Counted from the stretch's first letter, positions 1 to 9,797 are shown. The stretch is 64,000 nucleotides of DNA from Desulfobacterales bacterium (GCA_030066985.1 JASJAN010000006.1:1-64000), one strand, 5' to 3'. Program-made: numbers and translations. Notes: generated from the letters alone by a model not told the origin.

Positions 1-3000
1 CGGCCTGTTCTTCGGTCAGGCCGATGCCGGTGTCTCTGACGGAAAATTTTAACGACACCTGCTCCTGATTGCGTTTGCGCAATTCTGTGGATACGACGAT
101 TTCACCGTTGTCTGTGAATTTGACTGCATTGTTGGCCAGATTGATCAGCACCTGCCCGAGCCGCAAGGGATCCCCCACCAGAAAGCGGGGCACCTCCCAG
201 TTGACATTAAACAGCACTTCGAGCTCTTCTTTTTCCTGGGCCTTGACCGTGACCAGGTTGGCAAGATTATCCATCACATCTTCCAAATTAAAATCGACAC
301 TTTCGATGTCCATCTTGCCGGCTTCAATCTTGGAGAAGTCTAAAATGTCATTGATAATGCCCAAGAGCGCATTGGCTGATGACTGGATTTTTTTCAAATA
401 ATCGCGCTGTTTGGGTGTCAGATCGGTCTTGAGCGCCAGATGCGCCATACCGATGACCGCGTTCATGGGCGTACGGATCTCATGGCTCATGTTGGCCAGA
501 AAATCCCCCTTGGCCTTATTGGCATCGTCGGCGGCCTGTTTGGCCTCGATTAGTTCTTCTTCCATTTGTTTGCTATCAGTGATATCACGCAGTGACTCAA
601 TGGCGCCGGCGATTTTCCCGGCGGCATCATACAGGAGACCGGCAGTGGCACTCAGATAGATCCCCCCATCACCCAGATGCTCATGGTAGGATTCGGAGAT
701 CAGGTTCTCACCTTCCTTTTTGACTGATATGTATTTCTCTTCATATTCGGGCTGCCAGCTACGAACCAGGTCGATCAATACCGGTCTTCTCTCACCATAA
801 AAGGGCAGGGCATGTTCATAATCGCCTTTGCCGACAATTTGCCCTGCTTTTACACCCACCATTTTTTCAATGGCTTTGTTCCAGCGAACCACTTTGCCTT
901 CATTATCAACCACCCAGGTGGGATCCGGCAAAAAGTCGATGATCTGTGCCAGACGTTCCTGGGAATTTTTTGTCTCTTGCTCGGCTTTTTTGCGTTCGGT
1001 GATATCCATCATGGATGCCAGGATATTTTGAACATCTCCGTTTTCCTCGCGCACGCAGGAGACCGTCAGGCTGGTATAGACGATCTCGCCATCCTTGCGG
1101 ATAAACCGTTTGTCCATGGCGTAATCATTGATCTCGCCGGCCATCAATTTTTGGAAATTGTTCAAATCTTCTTCTAAATCGTCCGGATGCGTCAACTCAG
1201 CCCAGGTCATGCGGCGTAATTCATCCAGGTTGTATCCCAGCATCTGTTGCAGCTGGTCGTTGACCTCGATCCAGCCCTTATCCGGGGCGGTAACGGTCAT
1301 CCCGACCTGGCTGTACTCAAAATAACCTCGAAAACGCTCTTCGCTTTTGCGCAGGGTTTCCTGAATCTTTTTTTGCTCGGTAATATCTTCTTTAACCGCC
1401 ACAAAATGGGTGATCTCGCCTTTATCATCCTTTATCGGCGAAATAGAAGCACTTTCCCAGAATTCTTCTCCATTTTTTTTACGGTTAATAAATTCACCCC
1501 GCCAGACGTTTCCGGCCAGAATGGTATCCCACAGCTCCTTATAGAAGGATGGGGGAAGATCTCCGGACTTTAATACCTTGGGGTTGTTTCCAATGGCTTC
1601 TTCGGCCGAATAACCGGTAACTTCACAAAAAGTGGGATTGACATATTCGATGGTGCCGTCTTTGGCAGTAATCACCACCGAAGCCGGATTGTTCTCGATG
1701 GCCAAAGAGAGCTTGCGGGCCTGCTCCTGGGCCAGTTTGCCTTCGGTAATATCGATAATGGAGCCGGCCATGCGATAGGCCAGGCCACTGCGATCCCAGA
1801 GGGCATGGCCCATGGAGCGAAACCAGCGGTATTCGCCGGATTTGCATCGCAGTCGAATGATCTCATTAAAGGGGGTGTGGTTGTCCAGGTGGTCCTGTAA
1901 TTTGGCCACAATGACGTCGTGATCATCGGGGTGTAGGCTGTTTTCCCAGCCTGGAAAAGCATCTTCGCTTTCATCGCCGGAATAACCCAACAGTTCTTTG
2001 AAGCGCTCCGAATACCAGGTCTTGCCGGTCTGTGGTTCCAGGTCCCATAGACCGCCCCCGGCAGCTTTGACGGCCAGGGAGAACCGCTCTTCACTTTCGG
2101 ACAATTCAGCGGTTCTTTCCTCGACGCGGATTTCAAGCAGATCATAGGATTCCTGCAAAGCACGTCTGGCTTGCTTTTGTATGACCACCGCAAACATCAT
2201 TGAACCCAGCGCAAGAAAGACCGTAATTCCGAGCACCGTCAGAATTACCGTGCGCGTGGTAAAATAGGGACGCAGGGCATCAGCTTTATCGATTTCAGAG
2301 GCCAGCCCTATTTGCAGCTGTTGATCCCATAACCAGGCACCGTAGACCAGGATGCCCCGGTAATCGCGGTACCCGGATACATTGAGCCCGGTGTTGCCTG
2401 CAGTCGCTTCCCGGGCCATGAGGGTCAACGGTTGCTGGTAGCGGGGAACCGCAGGGGTGAATCCCGCGGTCATGTCACCGCCGGGGTCGCGAACACTGAC
2501 AGCCAAAATACTGTCTTCATCTTTGCCGATCAAACCGATTGCACGCAGATCTTCATCAAAGCGGCTTTCGGAAAGCATGGTGCCGTAGCGGCCGAAGGCA
2601 TATGTTTCGCCGCTGTTACCGAGGCGCCCCAGCTGAATGAGGCGGGTAAAATCCCGGGCCGGATGGACCCTTAGGGTTAGAACCGCAATAACAGCGCCGC
2701 GTCTGTCTTTGACAGGGGCGGCAAAAAACATGGAAGGCGATTTCCGGCGCCGACCGTCCCGGGGAGAAATCAAAGGGACGTCCGACCAAATGGGCGGCAC
2801 CATAATCACTTCGCCCTGGAAGACACGATGAAGAAGATCCAGAGCCTGGTTTGCAATCAGATTTTTAGCCCCGACGTTGCTATCCCGCATGGATGCGATG
2901 TTGAGAAAATCTGGAGCGATAACAAAAAATCCCATCTGACCGTATCGGCTTTTGCGGTATCTGAAAAAAGCGCGCAGCTCTTTCAAACTGTCGCTTTTCA

Positions 3001-3319
3001 ATAATCTTGTTTTGCTGCGGGGAATATTCAACTGTCGCTGAATCAGATCAACCATTCGGGGGTCTTGGGCGAGCTGGACCAGGTGGAATTTGTTGGATTC
3101 AACCCACACTTTGAGCGATCCCCGGGTGGTCTGCAGGACCGTCTTCAAAGAACTCCCTACATCAGCCTGTATTTTTGTCTTAACCCTGTCCAGCGCGAAC
3201 CAGGCCAGGGTCGACACCAGGATGATGAAGCAGACCCCTAAAATGATGAGCAGGCCTAATTTTTCAGTCGATCCCTGCTCTGTGGGAAGCAGTCCGTTTT
3301 GGTTTGACCTGAAGAACAT
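1..3319 (-). CDS. Multi-PAS membrane sensor histidine kinase, 3' end beyond the window
   Basis: I translated this by hand from the minus strand; 1106 codons are visible and the gene runs off the left edge. The order is: N-terminal membrane helix (about 21-42), a large periplasmic sensor region resembling a Cache domain (about 45-330), a second helix (about 335-357), four PAS/PAC domains between about 385 and 870 with ITE/ITD-type PAC ends, then a HisKA domain with the phosphoacceptor in NMSHEIRTPMNAVIG (His946). The HATPase N-box LANNAVKF (about 1063) and G1 box DTGIGLTEEQ end at the window edge. ATG at 3319 follows a GAGAGG ribosome site. The HisKA type (SHEIRTPMN) is usual for hybrid kinases, so a receiver domain may follow outside. 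Ligand and partner are unknown. Confidence 0.93.
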   Translation of the reverse strand, partial: MFFRSNQNGLLPTEQGSTEKLGLLIILGVCFIILVSTLAWFALDRVKTKIQADVGSSLKTVLQTTRGSLKVWVESNKFHLVQLAQDPRMVDLIQRQLNIPRSKTRLLKSDSLKELRAFFRYRKSRYGQMGFFVIAPDFLNIASMRDSNVGAKNLIANQALDLLHRVFQGEVIMVPPIWSDVPLISPRDGRRRKSPSMFFAAPVKDRRGAVIAVLTLRVHPARDFTRLIQLGRLGNSGETYAFGRYGTMLSESRFDEDLRAIGLIGKDEDSILAVSVRDPGGDMTAGFTPAVPRYQQPLTLMAREATAGNTGLNVSGYRDYRGILVYGAWLWDQQLQIGLASEIDKADALRPYFTTRTVILTVLGITVFLALGSMMFAVVIQKQARRALQESYDLLEIRVEERTAELSESEERFSLAVKAAGGGLWDLEPQTGKTWYSERFKELLGYSGDESEDAFPGWENSLHPDDHDVIVAKLQDHLDNHTPFNEIIRLRCKSGEYRWFRSMGHALWDRSGLAYRMAGSIIDITEGKLAQEQARKLSLAIENNPASVVITAKDGTIEYVNPTFCEVTGYSAEEAIGNNPKVLKSGDLPPSFYKELWDTILAGNVWRGEFINRKKNGEEFWESASISPIKDDKGEITHFVAVKEDITEQKKIQETLRKSEERFRGYFEYSQVGMTVTAPDKGWIEVNDQLQQMLGYNLDELRRMTWAELTHPDDLEEDLNNFQKLMAGEINDYAMDKRFIRKDGEIVYTSLTVSCVREENGDVQNILASMMDITERKKAEQETKNSQERLAQIIDFLPDPTWVVDNEGKVVRWNKAIEKMVGVKAGQIVGKGDYEHALPFYGERRPVLIDLVRSWQPEYEEKYISVKKEGENLISESYHEHLGDGGIYLSATAGLLYDAAGKIAGAIESLRDITDSKQMEEELIEAKQAADDANKAKGDFLANMSHEIRTPMNAVIGMAHLALKTDLTPKQRDYLKKIQSSANALLGIINDILDFSKIEAGKMDIESVDFNLEDVMDNLANLVTVKAQEKEELEVLFNVNWEVPRFLVGDPLRLGQVLINLANNAVKFTDNGEIVVSTELRKRNQEQVSLKFSVRDTGIGLTEEQA

Positions 3320-3442
3320 GATGTGCCTCTCAAATGAAATAATCGGTCATACAAATGGTGTTGCATATTAAAATATTGCTTTGATCATTACAAGTTGGTT
3401 ATATTTATAAAAAAATCAACTCTGCTTTAGAGGGATTCTGCC

Positions 3443-4591
3443 ATGAACAAAGAAACCATTAACCAATGGGTACTTTTGCTGCTGGTTTTGTTTATCTCGG
3501 CCCTATTTCTATCGATGATTCGCCAGTTTCTGATGGCCATTTTTCTGGCCGGTATTTTCTCAGCCCTGTCCTATCCTTTGTACCGCCGCTTTGTACGCTG
3601 GTCTGGCGGGCGCCGTGCCCTGGCCTCGATGGTGACCCTTTTGCTGATCGTCTTTGTTGTTATCATACCTTTGGGCGCATTGCTGGGCATCGTCACCGCC
3701 CAGGCCATCAAAGTCGGTGAAGCGGTTACTCCCTGGGTGGCAAAGCACCTTTCTCAGCCGGATGAGATTTCCAGCATCTTAAAATCCCTACCGTTTTATG
3801 ATCGCATCGAGCCCTATCGCAATCTGATCCTGACAAAGGCCGGTGAGCTGGTCGGCCACATTAGCGGCTTTTTAATTAACCGTTTGCGAGCGTATGCCGT
3901 GGGGACGGTCAACTTTATCTTTATGATGTTCATCATGTTGTATACCATGTTCTTTTTTTACATGGACGGCAATAAGTTGATTGATAAAATTCTATATTAC
4001 CTGCCGCTGGAAGACCAGGATGAACGCCGCATGCTCAATAAATTCACCTCGGTCACCCGCGCCACGCTTAAAGGCACGGCAGTGATTGGTATCCTGCAGG
4101 GCACCCTGGCCGGCGCAGCCTTTGCGGTGGTCGGAATTGACAGTGCCGTGTTCTGGGGTACCGTGATGGCGGTGCTGTCCTTTATCCCGGGCATTGGCAC
4201 TGCGCTGGTTTGGGGGCCGGCAGTGATCATCCTGGCCGCCACCGGGCATTTTGCCAAGGCCATCGGGCTGGGTGTGTTTTGTGCGGCGGTGGTGGGCAGT
4301 ATCGATAATCTGCTGCGCCCCATCCTGGTGGGGCGTGACACCCAGATGCACGAGTTGATGATTCTTTTCGGGACCCTGGGCGGCATCATCATGTTCGGTG
4401 TGGTGGGCATCATTATCGGTCCGATTGTGGCCGCCTTGTTTGTCACGGTTTGGGAAATATATGGGGTAGCGTTTGAGGATATTTTACCTTCGGTGGGAAA
4501 CGCTGCGCCAGAGGGTAAATCCAAGAATTCAAATGGAGAGTTGCTTTCAGACGATTTCGACTCTGGTGCAGATGCCCCGCCGGATTCTTAG
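3443..4591 (+). CDS. AI-2E transporter family (PerM-like) membrane protein
   Basis: A 382-residue polytopic inner-membrane protein of the AI-2E_transport/UPF0118 family. It has two N-terminal helices (about 8-50), another near 62-90, a soluble stretch (about 90-150), and four or more helices in the C-terminal half (about 200-350) with the family's conserved segments VLSFIPGIGTALVWGPA and GGIIMFGVVGIIIGPIVAALF. The tail (about 350-382) is polar and acidic. Members export small molecules, or act as Na+/H+ antiporters; the substrate cannot be read from sequence. The gene is divergent from the multi-PAS kinase and appears to be single. The ATG lies downstream of AGAGGGATT. A structured repeat fills the gap after it. 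Confidence 0.88.
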   Translation: MNKETINQWVLLLLVLFISALFLSMIRQFLMAIFLAGIFSALSYPLYRRFVRWSGGRRALASMVTLLLIVFVVIIPLGALLGIVTAQAIKVGEAVTPWVAKHLSQPDEISSILKSLPFYDRIEPYRNLILTKAGELVGHISGFLINRLRAYAVGTVNFIFMMFIMLYTMFFFYMDGNKLIDKILYYLPLEDQDERRMLNKFTSVTRATLKGTAVIGILQGTLAGAAFAVVGIDSAVFWGTVMAVLSFIPGIGTALVWGPAVIILAATGHFAKAIGLGVFCAAVVGSIDNLLRPILVGRDTQMHELMILFGTLGGIIMFGVVGIIIGPIVAALFVTVWEIYGVAFEDILPSVGNAAPEGKSKNSNGELLSDDFDSGADAPPDS

Positions 4592-4692
4592 TTGCTGGCA
4601 ACTGCTCACAGGGCTTTGAACAAGGATTTCTTCTTTACTAAAAATAAATGTAAAAATTGTTTTAAAGGCTCAGATTGTTTTTATTTAAATAT

Positions 4693-4841
4693 TTAGTTTT
4701 CATTTCAGAGGTGAGCAATTTTTTGCAAGGTCAAGGAAGAATCAGATTTTTACCGGAGGCATACTTGCAGTATGTCGAGGATTAAAATCTGATTGTGACA
4801 CAGAGATCGCGAAAAAGGGCCATTTCTGAAATGAAAACTTA
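4693..4841. repeat. Palindromic stop-codon element, copy 1 (livF end)
   Basis: An imperfect palindrome of 149 nt. Its outer arms are perfect over 15 bp (4695-4709 with 4825-4839) and its inner arms over 11 bp (4740-4750 with 4784-4794). Arms are about 58 nt each around a tip at 4751-4783 containing GGAGGCATACTTGCAGTATG. Read on the livF strand, the element begins with the livF stop codon TAA (4841-4839). No T-run follows, so it is not a standard Rho-independent terminator. The tip resembles those at 13594-13621 and 50541-50568. Confidence 0.8.
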
Positions 4842-5537
4842 GATGCCGCAGATATGTTTGACTTCCTCATTATCAATCAGTTCATCAACCGGCCCCTCAT
4901 AGCAGATCCGGCCGTTGTCGATAATATAGCCATAATCGCTTAGCGTCAGCGTAAAGTTCACGTTTTGTTCAGCCAGCAAAACCGTTAAACCGACGTCTTT
5001 CAGTTTTTTGATCCGTTCGCCCAATGTTTTAACCAGCACCGGTGCCAGTCCCTCGGTAGGCTCATCCAGCAACAGAAACTGCGGATTGGTCATCAAGGCT
5101 CGACCGATTGCCAGCATCTTTTGCTCGCCGCCACTAAGCAAACCGCCCTTGCGGCTGTCCATTTCTTTCAAGGCCGGAAAAAGATCGTAAACTTTGTGTT
5201 TATCCCATTGCTCTCCCGTCTTGCTTTTGCGCTCGGCAATTTCCAGATTTTCTCCGACAGTCAGGTCGGCAAAGATGCGGCGGTCATCAGGGACCCAGCC
5301 CATGCCCCTGCGCACCAGCTGATAGGCAGGTGTGCCAGTCACATCCGCATCATTAAAACGGATTTGGCCCTGGGCAGGCGGGTTTAAACCCATGATGCTT
5401 CTAAACGTGGTGGTCTTGCCGGCGCCGTTGCGACCCAGCAAACAAACAACTTGCCCCGTCTTTACCCTTAAAGACACATCAAAAAGGATGTGGCTCAAGC
5501 CGTAGTAGGTGTGAATACCTATAACCTCGAGCATCAT
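4839..5537 (-). CDS. livF: Branched-chain amino acid ABC transporter ATPase LivF
   Basis: A 232-residue ABC ATPase, one of the two nucleotide-binding subunits of a Liv-type (HAAT) importer. Walker A GRNGAGKTT is near residue 36, signature LSGGEQKM near 137, and Walker B FLLLDEPTEGLAP near 157; the H-loop position carries Gln (AEQNVNF), which is normal for LivF. The C-terminal segment DYGYIIDNGRI is typical of LivF. The ATG overlaps the end of livG by 4 nt (ATGA), implying translational coupling. It is the last gene of the leftward livK-H-M-G-F set, and its stop codon lies inside a large palindromic repeat. Substrates of the family are Leu/Ile/Val, but also urea, amides or aromatic compounds. 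Confidence 0.95.
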   Translation of the reverse strand: MMLEVIGIHTYYGLSHILFDVSLRVKTGQVVCLLGRNGAGKTTTFRSIMGLNPPAQGQIRFNDADVTGTPAYQLVRRGMGWVPDDRRIFADLTVGENLEIAERKSKTGEQWDKHKVYDLFPALKEMDSRKGGLLSGGEQKMLAIGRALMTNPQFLLLDEPTEGLAPVLVKTLGERIKKLKDVGLTVLLAEQNVNFTLTLSDYGYIIDNGRICYEGPVDELIDNEEVKHICGI

Positions 5538-6268
5538 TCATCTCCCAAATAGGCTTGTTGGACATCAGCGTTTTGCCTCACCGTCAGGGGATCGTCCTGA
5601 ACAATTGTCTGTCCCTGCTGCATGACCATGATGCTCTGGGCCACGCCAAAGACAACCTCCATATCATGCTCGCAAAATAAAATAGTCAGGCCCTGTTCTC
5701 GGGCAAGGCGTTGGATCAGAGCCATAGTGGTTGTGGTCTCCTCGGGAGACATGCCGGCAGTGGGTTCATCCAAAATTAGCAATTCCGGCTCATTTCCCAG
5801 GGCAATGGCAATCTCCAGAATGCGTTTGTCTCCATGGGACAGGGAGCCTGCTATGTCCATTTTTTTATCCACAAGACCGACACTTTCCAAAATACGGTTG
5901 GTTTCCTCAACCGCCAGCTGCGCCGCCGGATAAAACAGCTTATTGCTGAGTTTCTGCTGAGAAAGAACCGAAACCTGCACGTTGCGAAAGACAGACAGCC
6001 GCGGAAAAATATTGGCGATCTGAAAGGACCGGGCGATCCCCTTACGACAGATGGCATGCGGGGGTAATTTGCCGATGTCTTCGTCGGACAGTAAAATCTG
6101 ACCCGTGTCGGGCTGCAGTTGTCCGCAGATCAGATTGAATAGGGTAGTTTTGCCGGCGCCGTTGGGCCCGATCACCGCCACGAGTTGTCCTTTTTCTACG
6201 GTTAGATGCGCACCATCTACGGCTTTGAAGTCATCGAATGATTTATGTAAATTCTCTACGCGCAGCAC
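5534..6268 (-). CDS. livG: Branched-chain amino acid ABC transporter ATPase LivG
   Basis: A 244-residue ABC ATPase pairing with LivF. Walker A GPNGAGKTT is near residue 34. Family-typical FQIANIFPRLSVFRNVQV follows near 80. A slightly degenerate signature (LSHGDKRILEIA) is near 147, and Walker B LLILDEPTAGMSPEET near 163, with the H-loop FCEHDMEVVF. LSHGD instead of LSGG is common in LivG proteins. Translation starts at GTG 6268, shortly after the livM stop (6273). An out-of-frame ATG also sits in this junction, but the GTG frame is the one with homology. It is co-directional with and overlaps livF. Confidence 0.95.
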   Translation of the reverse strand: MLRVENLHKSFDDFKAVDGAHLTVEKGQLVAVIGPNGAGKTTLFNLICGQLQPDTGQILLSDEDIGKLPPHAICRKGIARSFQIANIFPRLSVFRNVQVSVLSQQKLSNKLFYPAAQLAVEETNRILESVGLVDKKMDIAGSLSHGDKRILEIAIALGNEPELLILDEPTAGMSPEETTTTMALIQRLAREQGLTILFCEHDMEVVFGVAQSIMVMQQGQTIVQDDPLTVRQNADVQQAYLGDE

Positions 6269-6272
6269 TCAT

Positions 6273-7238
6273 TTACTCCGTCTGGTATTCGCCGGTATAT
6301 TTTGCCCGGGACCGAAAAAGATGGCGGTAGTTGGTGCCCATAATACCGTCCGGCAAAAAGAAAATCAGCAAAATTAAAATAACTCCGAGAATGAGGGTCC
6401 AATATTCGGTGTAGGTCCCCATGAAGGTACGCAGGGACACAATGATGGCAGCGCCTAAAATGGGGCCGGCAAATGTAAACCATCCGCCCAGCAGGCACAT
6501 GATAAATACTTCAAGTGACAGGCTCCAGAACAGCAAATCCGGAAAAATGGATCCTTCCACCACCACAAAAAGCACGCCGGCCACCCCGCCAAAGAAGGTG
6601 GCGATGATAATGGTCACCAGTTGGTGACGTCGTACATGGATGCCCACGGCCGCACAGCGCTCCGGGTTGTCGCGGATGGCCTGCAGGGTGGAGCCAAAGG
6701 GTGACTTTAAGATCAAGAACATTAGGAACACACAGATACCGATCGCCACCAAAACAAAATAATAAGAAGTCGTTGTCGAGGATATAAAATCAGGTATGGT
6801 AATGCCGTGAATGCCGTCATCACCGCCGGTAAGGTCATACCAACGAAAGGCTATGGCCCAGATCAAAGATCCCAGAGAGATCTGCAGCATTCCGAAATAC
6901 AATCGGTTTAACCGGATGCAGAACATGCCGATCAGCAATCCGGCCAGGGCGGCTGCCAGGGGTCCGGCGATAAAAGCCAACCACCACGGCAGAGACGTTT
7001 TGGACAACAAAAGCCCCGTCGTATAGGCGCCCACGCCGTAAAAGACCCCGTGATGAAATTGAAACAGCATGCCATGACCCACGCATAGATTCAAGCTCAT
7101 GGCCAGCAGCGCGGTTACGAAAATGACCGCCAAAAAGTAGACGTAGAATCTTGGCAGAAACGATGGCGCCAGAAGCAGAATCACAAAAATAGCAACGCTG
7201 ACACCAAATGATTTTTGCCGGATTATCTCTCGAAACAA
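6273..7238 (-). CDS. livM: Branched-chain amino acid ABC transporter permease LivM
   Basis: A 321-residue inner-membrane permease with about eight to nine hydrophobic helices. The family-diagnostic block ALSLNLCVGHGMLFQFHHG is near residues 44-65, and the EAA-like loop IRDNPERCAAVGIHV near 188-202. The most plausible start is TTG at 7238, because AAGGAAC lies just upstream and no ATG fits at this site. It is preceded by livH with a 13-nt gap and followed by livG within 5 nt, so it belongs to one transcript. Confidence 0.94.
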   Translation of the reverse strand: MFREIIRQKSFGVSVAIFVILLLAPSFLPRFYVYFLAVIFVTALLAMSLNLCVGHGMLFQFHHGVFYGVGAYTTGLLLSKTSLPWWLAFIAGPLAAALAGLLIGMFCIRLNRLYFGMLQISLGSLIWAIAFRWYDLTGGDDGIHGITIPDFISSTTTSYYFVLVAIGICVFLMFLILKSPFGSTLQAIRDNPERCAAVGIHVRRHQLVTIIIATFFGGVAGVLFVVVEGSIFPDLLFWSLSLEVFIMCLLGGWFTFAGPILGAAIIVSLRTFMGTYTEYWTLILGVILILLIFFLPDGIMGTNYRHLFRSRAKYTGEYQTE

Positions 7239-7251
7239 CGGCAGTTCCTTT

Positions 7252-8148
7252 CTACCATACCGATTTCAGCATCCCCGTAGGCTTCAGGGTCAAAATAATC
7301 ACCACCGCCAGATAGGGGAATACAATGGCAAACTGCGGCCAGAACAAAACACCGAAAGACTGGGTAATGCCAAATATCAGCGAACCGGCCAGAGCTCCCC
7401 ACATATTGCCGAGGCCGCCGATGGTGACAATCAAAAAGGCCTCGATGATGATGTCGTGATCCATTCCCAGGGTAACACTGATCGTCGGTGAGACTAGGGC
7501 ACCGCCCAGACCGGCAAGGAAACAGCCCAGGACGAATGCGAACGCGAATACCCAGCTGACATTGATACCGATGGCACCGACCATCTCCATATCCACGGCT
7601 GCGGCGCGGGCAATTTTACCCATTTTGGTTTTAGTGGAAAACAACCACAGCCCGACGGCCACCAGCGGGCCGATGACTAACAGAAACAGATTGTACCTGG
7701 GATACGGGGATTCGAAGACAGAAATAGAGCCCTGCAGAAATGCCGGGGCCATAATGGAGCGGTAATCGGCGCCCCACACCATTTTGGTTAAATCGCCCAA
7801 AATTAACATCAACGCAAAGGTGAACAGCAGCAGCATGAGATGCTCGCGCTCGTATAGATGACAGAACAGCGTCCGTTCGGCAATCAGGCTGATGAGCGCA
7901 ACCACCAAAGGTGCGAAAATAAGGGCCAGCCAGAAACCGAGGGACCCACCGCCGAACAGGGTCGAAATGCTATAAGCGGCAAATGCACCGATCATATATA
8001 AAGAACCGTGGGCGACATTCGGCACGCGCAGCACACCGAGCACAAAACTCAGACCCGAAGTCACAATGAATAAAATCATGGCGCGACTTAAACCGATCAG
8101 AAAGGTACTGCTCAAAGCTGCAAGCGTTATCCCCGCTCCACCTTCCAT
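7252..8148 (-). CDS. livH: Branched-chain amino acid ABC transporter permease LivH
   Basis: A 298-residue permease with about eight membrane helices. The LivH core is visible as SGLSFVLGVLRVPNVAHGS (about 32-50), and the cytoplasmic coupling loop with DMEMVGAIGINVSWVFAFAF is near 186-205. The C-terminus has GGLGNMWGALAGSLIFGITQS, also typical. ATG 8148 has AAGGAATTAAGGT just upstream. The 210-nt gap to livK contains an AACCGGC-rich repeat and no gene. It forms the transmembrane channel with LivM. Confidence 0.94.
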   Translation of the reverse strand: MEGGAGITLAALSSTFLIGLSRAMILFIVTSGLSFVLGVLRVPNVAHGSLYMIGAFAAYSISTLFGGGSLGFWLALIFAPLVVALISLIAERTLFCHLYEREHLMLLLFTFALMLILGDLTKMVWGADYRSIMAPAFLQGSISVFESPYPRYNLFLLVIGPLVAVGLWLFSTKTKMGKIARAAAVDMEMVGAIGINVSWVFAFAFVLGCFLAGLGGALVSPTISVTLGMDHDIIIEAFLIVTIGGLGNMWGALAGSLIFGITQSFGVLFWPQFAIVFPYLAVVIILTLKPTGMLKSVW

Positions 8149-8194
8149 ACCTTAATTCCTTATCTTGTGTCTTTCCCGTTCTCCCAATAAAGAA

Positions 8195-8225
8195 AACCGG
8201 CTCACCGGCCAACCGGCGAACCGGT
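8195..8225. repeat. AACCGGC-type short tandem repeat
   Basis: Four near-identical units built on ACCGG (accggct, accggcc, accggcg, accggta) stand in the livK-livH gap. The same motif occurs at 22854-22900 and, degenerately, at 34171-34197. The rest of the 8149-8358 gap shows no gene; I see only GC-rich sequence without a clear terminator. Confidence 0.65.
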
Positions 8226-8358
8226 AAACTTCACGTATGTGATTGACTTGCCCGCCAGAATCCAGACGGGCTAGATCCTGTCCAGCGCTGAGGATCCGCC
8301 CAGCAGGTCAACGGCCCATGTTACCATAGTAGACGGACAAACGTAATCGATGTGTTTT

Positions 8359-9585
8359 TTATTGTTCCCGGGCCTTCATGATCTCCTGACAGGACGGCAT
8401 GACTTCCGCTCCCCGCAGGGTATAAATGTCCGTGGAAACGGCCACACCCAGCTCGGGTGATAGCTTTGTTACGCCAAAATACATTGGTAAAATGGCCTGA
8501 TGATCGCAGGCCCGCATTTCGATCCTGCCCGCCGGGCTTTGAATCTGCAGGCCTTCCATGGCATCAATAAATTTTTCCGTATCAACAGAACCGGCCTTTC
8601 GATAAGCCTCGGCAATGAAAAGACCCGTGATATAGCCTTGAAAAGCCGGAAATCCGGGCGGATTGCCGTAGGCAGCTTTAAAACGACTCACAAAGCGCTT
8701 ATTGGCCGAAAGCTCCGGATAATAAAAATGGTAGTCGATGGTGCCCATGACCCCTTCAGGCGCATTCATGCCCTGGGGCTTTAAAACCGCATGATCGGTT
8801 GCGCTGTGAATATAAATCCCCATTTTATCAGTCATGCCGGTGGCTTTGATAGTTTTCATAATGTTGACCATGCTGCGGCCGCCGGTGGCAAAGATTACCG
8901 CGTCCGGTTTGGCAGCCATAATTGATGTGACATAGGGAACCAGATCGGGCTCACCGACTTTCCACCAGGATTTACCGATGACTTTCACCTCCGGTTTAAG
9001 GGCCTTTAGGTTTCTCCAGGCCGCATCTGCTATGGCATGGCCGTATTCATAATCGTCTCCAGCGATCCAGTAAGTGACATAAGGCTTTCGGGCAAGGGCC
9101 ACCCCGCCGGATTTACCGGCCATGGCCGTATTTTCACCGGCCGAGAATACATAGCGATGGCCTTTTTTGCCGGTGATATTCTCACTTTTGGAAATCCAGG
9201 CGATAAACGGCACTTTTTCTTTTTTGGCTACCGCTTGAGATATCGCCACCGCGGCCCCGCTGTTGATGGTGCCCACCAGGATATCCACATTTTCGCGCAG
9301 GACCAGTTCTTTGGCAAAATTTAGCGCCAGATCCACTTTAAACTTTGAATCACGGGTGGTGAACTCAATTTTTTTGCCCAGAACACCCTGGGCGTTTATC
9401 TCATTTAAGGCCAGCTTAAATCCGTTAAGGGCATCATTTCCAAAAACGGCCGCAGGGCCACTATAGCAGTCAATGACCCCCACCTTAATATTTTTGGCAG
9501 TGGCATTCGCCGGCATCATAGAAAAACAGATAGAAAAAAGGCCGACCAGCAATACCAGACTAATGAGAAACATATTTTTTTTCAT
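8359..9585 (-). CDS. livK: Periplasmic Leu/Ile/Val-type substrate-binding protein
   Basis: A 408-residue receptor of the type I periplasmic binding fold (Peripla_BP_6). A Sec signal peptide (MKKN, then a hydrophobic run) ends near ANA-TAKN at about residue 28, followed by the family start IKVGVIDCYSGPAAVFGND. GTINSGAAVAISQA and the hinge-proximal ATGGRSMVNIMKTIKATG are typical. The frame extends 35 codons upstream, but ATG 9585 has an AAAGGAGG site at ideal spacing and starts the signal peptide, so I chose it. It is the first gene of the leftward Liv set. An amide or other amino acid-like ligand is also possible for this family. Confidence 0.92.
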   Translation of the reverse strand: MKKNMFLISLVLLVGLFSICFSMMPANATAKNIKVGVIDCYSGPAAVFGNDALNGFKLALNEINAQGVLGKKIEFTTRDSKFKVDLALNFAKELVLRENVDILVGTINSGAAVAISQAVAKKEKVPFIAWISKSENITGKKGHRYVFSAGENTAMAGKSGGVALARKPYVTYWIAGDDYEYGHAIADAAWRNLKALKPEVKVIGKSWWKVGEPDLVPYVTSIMAAKPDAVIFATGGRSMVNIMKTIKATGMTDKMGIYIHSATDHAVLKPQGMNAPEGVMGTIDYHFYYPELSANKRFVSRFKAAYGNPPGFPAFQGYITGLFIAEAYRKAGSVDTEKFIDAMEGLQIQSPAGRIEMRACDHQAILPMYFGVTKLSPELGVAVSTDIYTLRGAEVMPSCQEIMKAREQ

Positions 9586-9797
9586 CACGATCCTCCTTTC
9601 ACTTTTGGATTGGACGTTCATATGGGCTACGTGTGTGTATTTTGCTAGACTATTGTATGTGTTTGGCGGGCAGAACTGAATGCGATTCATTTTTTATTTT
9701 GATATTCTTTCCTATATAGGTTACACAGTGAAGTCAAGTCTTATTCAGAAGGCAGAACACTTCTAAGTACCGAATACTACTCTCTCAGGAGGATATT

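Noticed and set aside
4693-4841. Large palindromes as Rho-independent terminators
   Set aside because: No T-run follows, arms are too long (about 59 nt), and at 50635 a normal terminator stands beside the element.
9586-9690. 35-codon extension of livK upstream
   Set aside because: ATG 9585 has the ribosome site and begins the signal peptide; the extension is probably leader DNA.
9711-9737. TTGACT ... TATAGG promoter before livK
   Set aside because: The spacer is only 15 nt and the -10 is weak; not listed as a feature.
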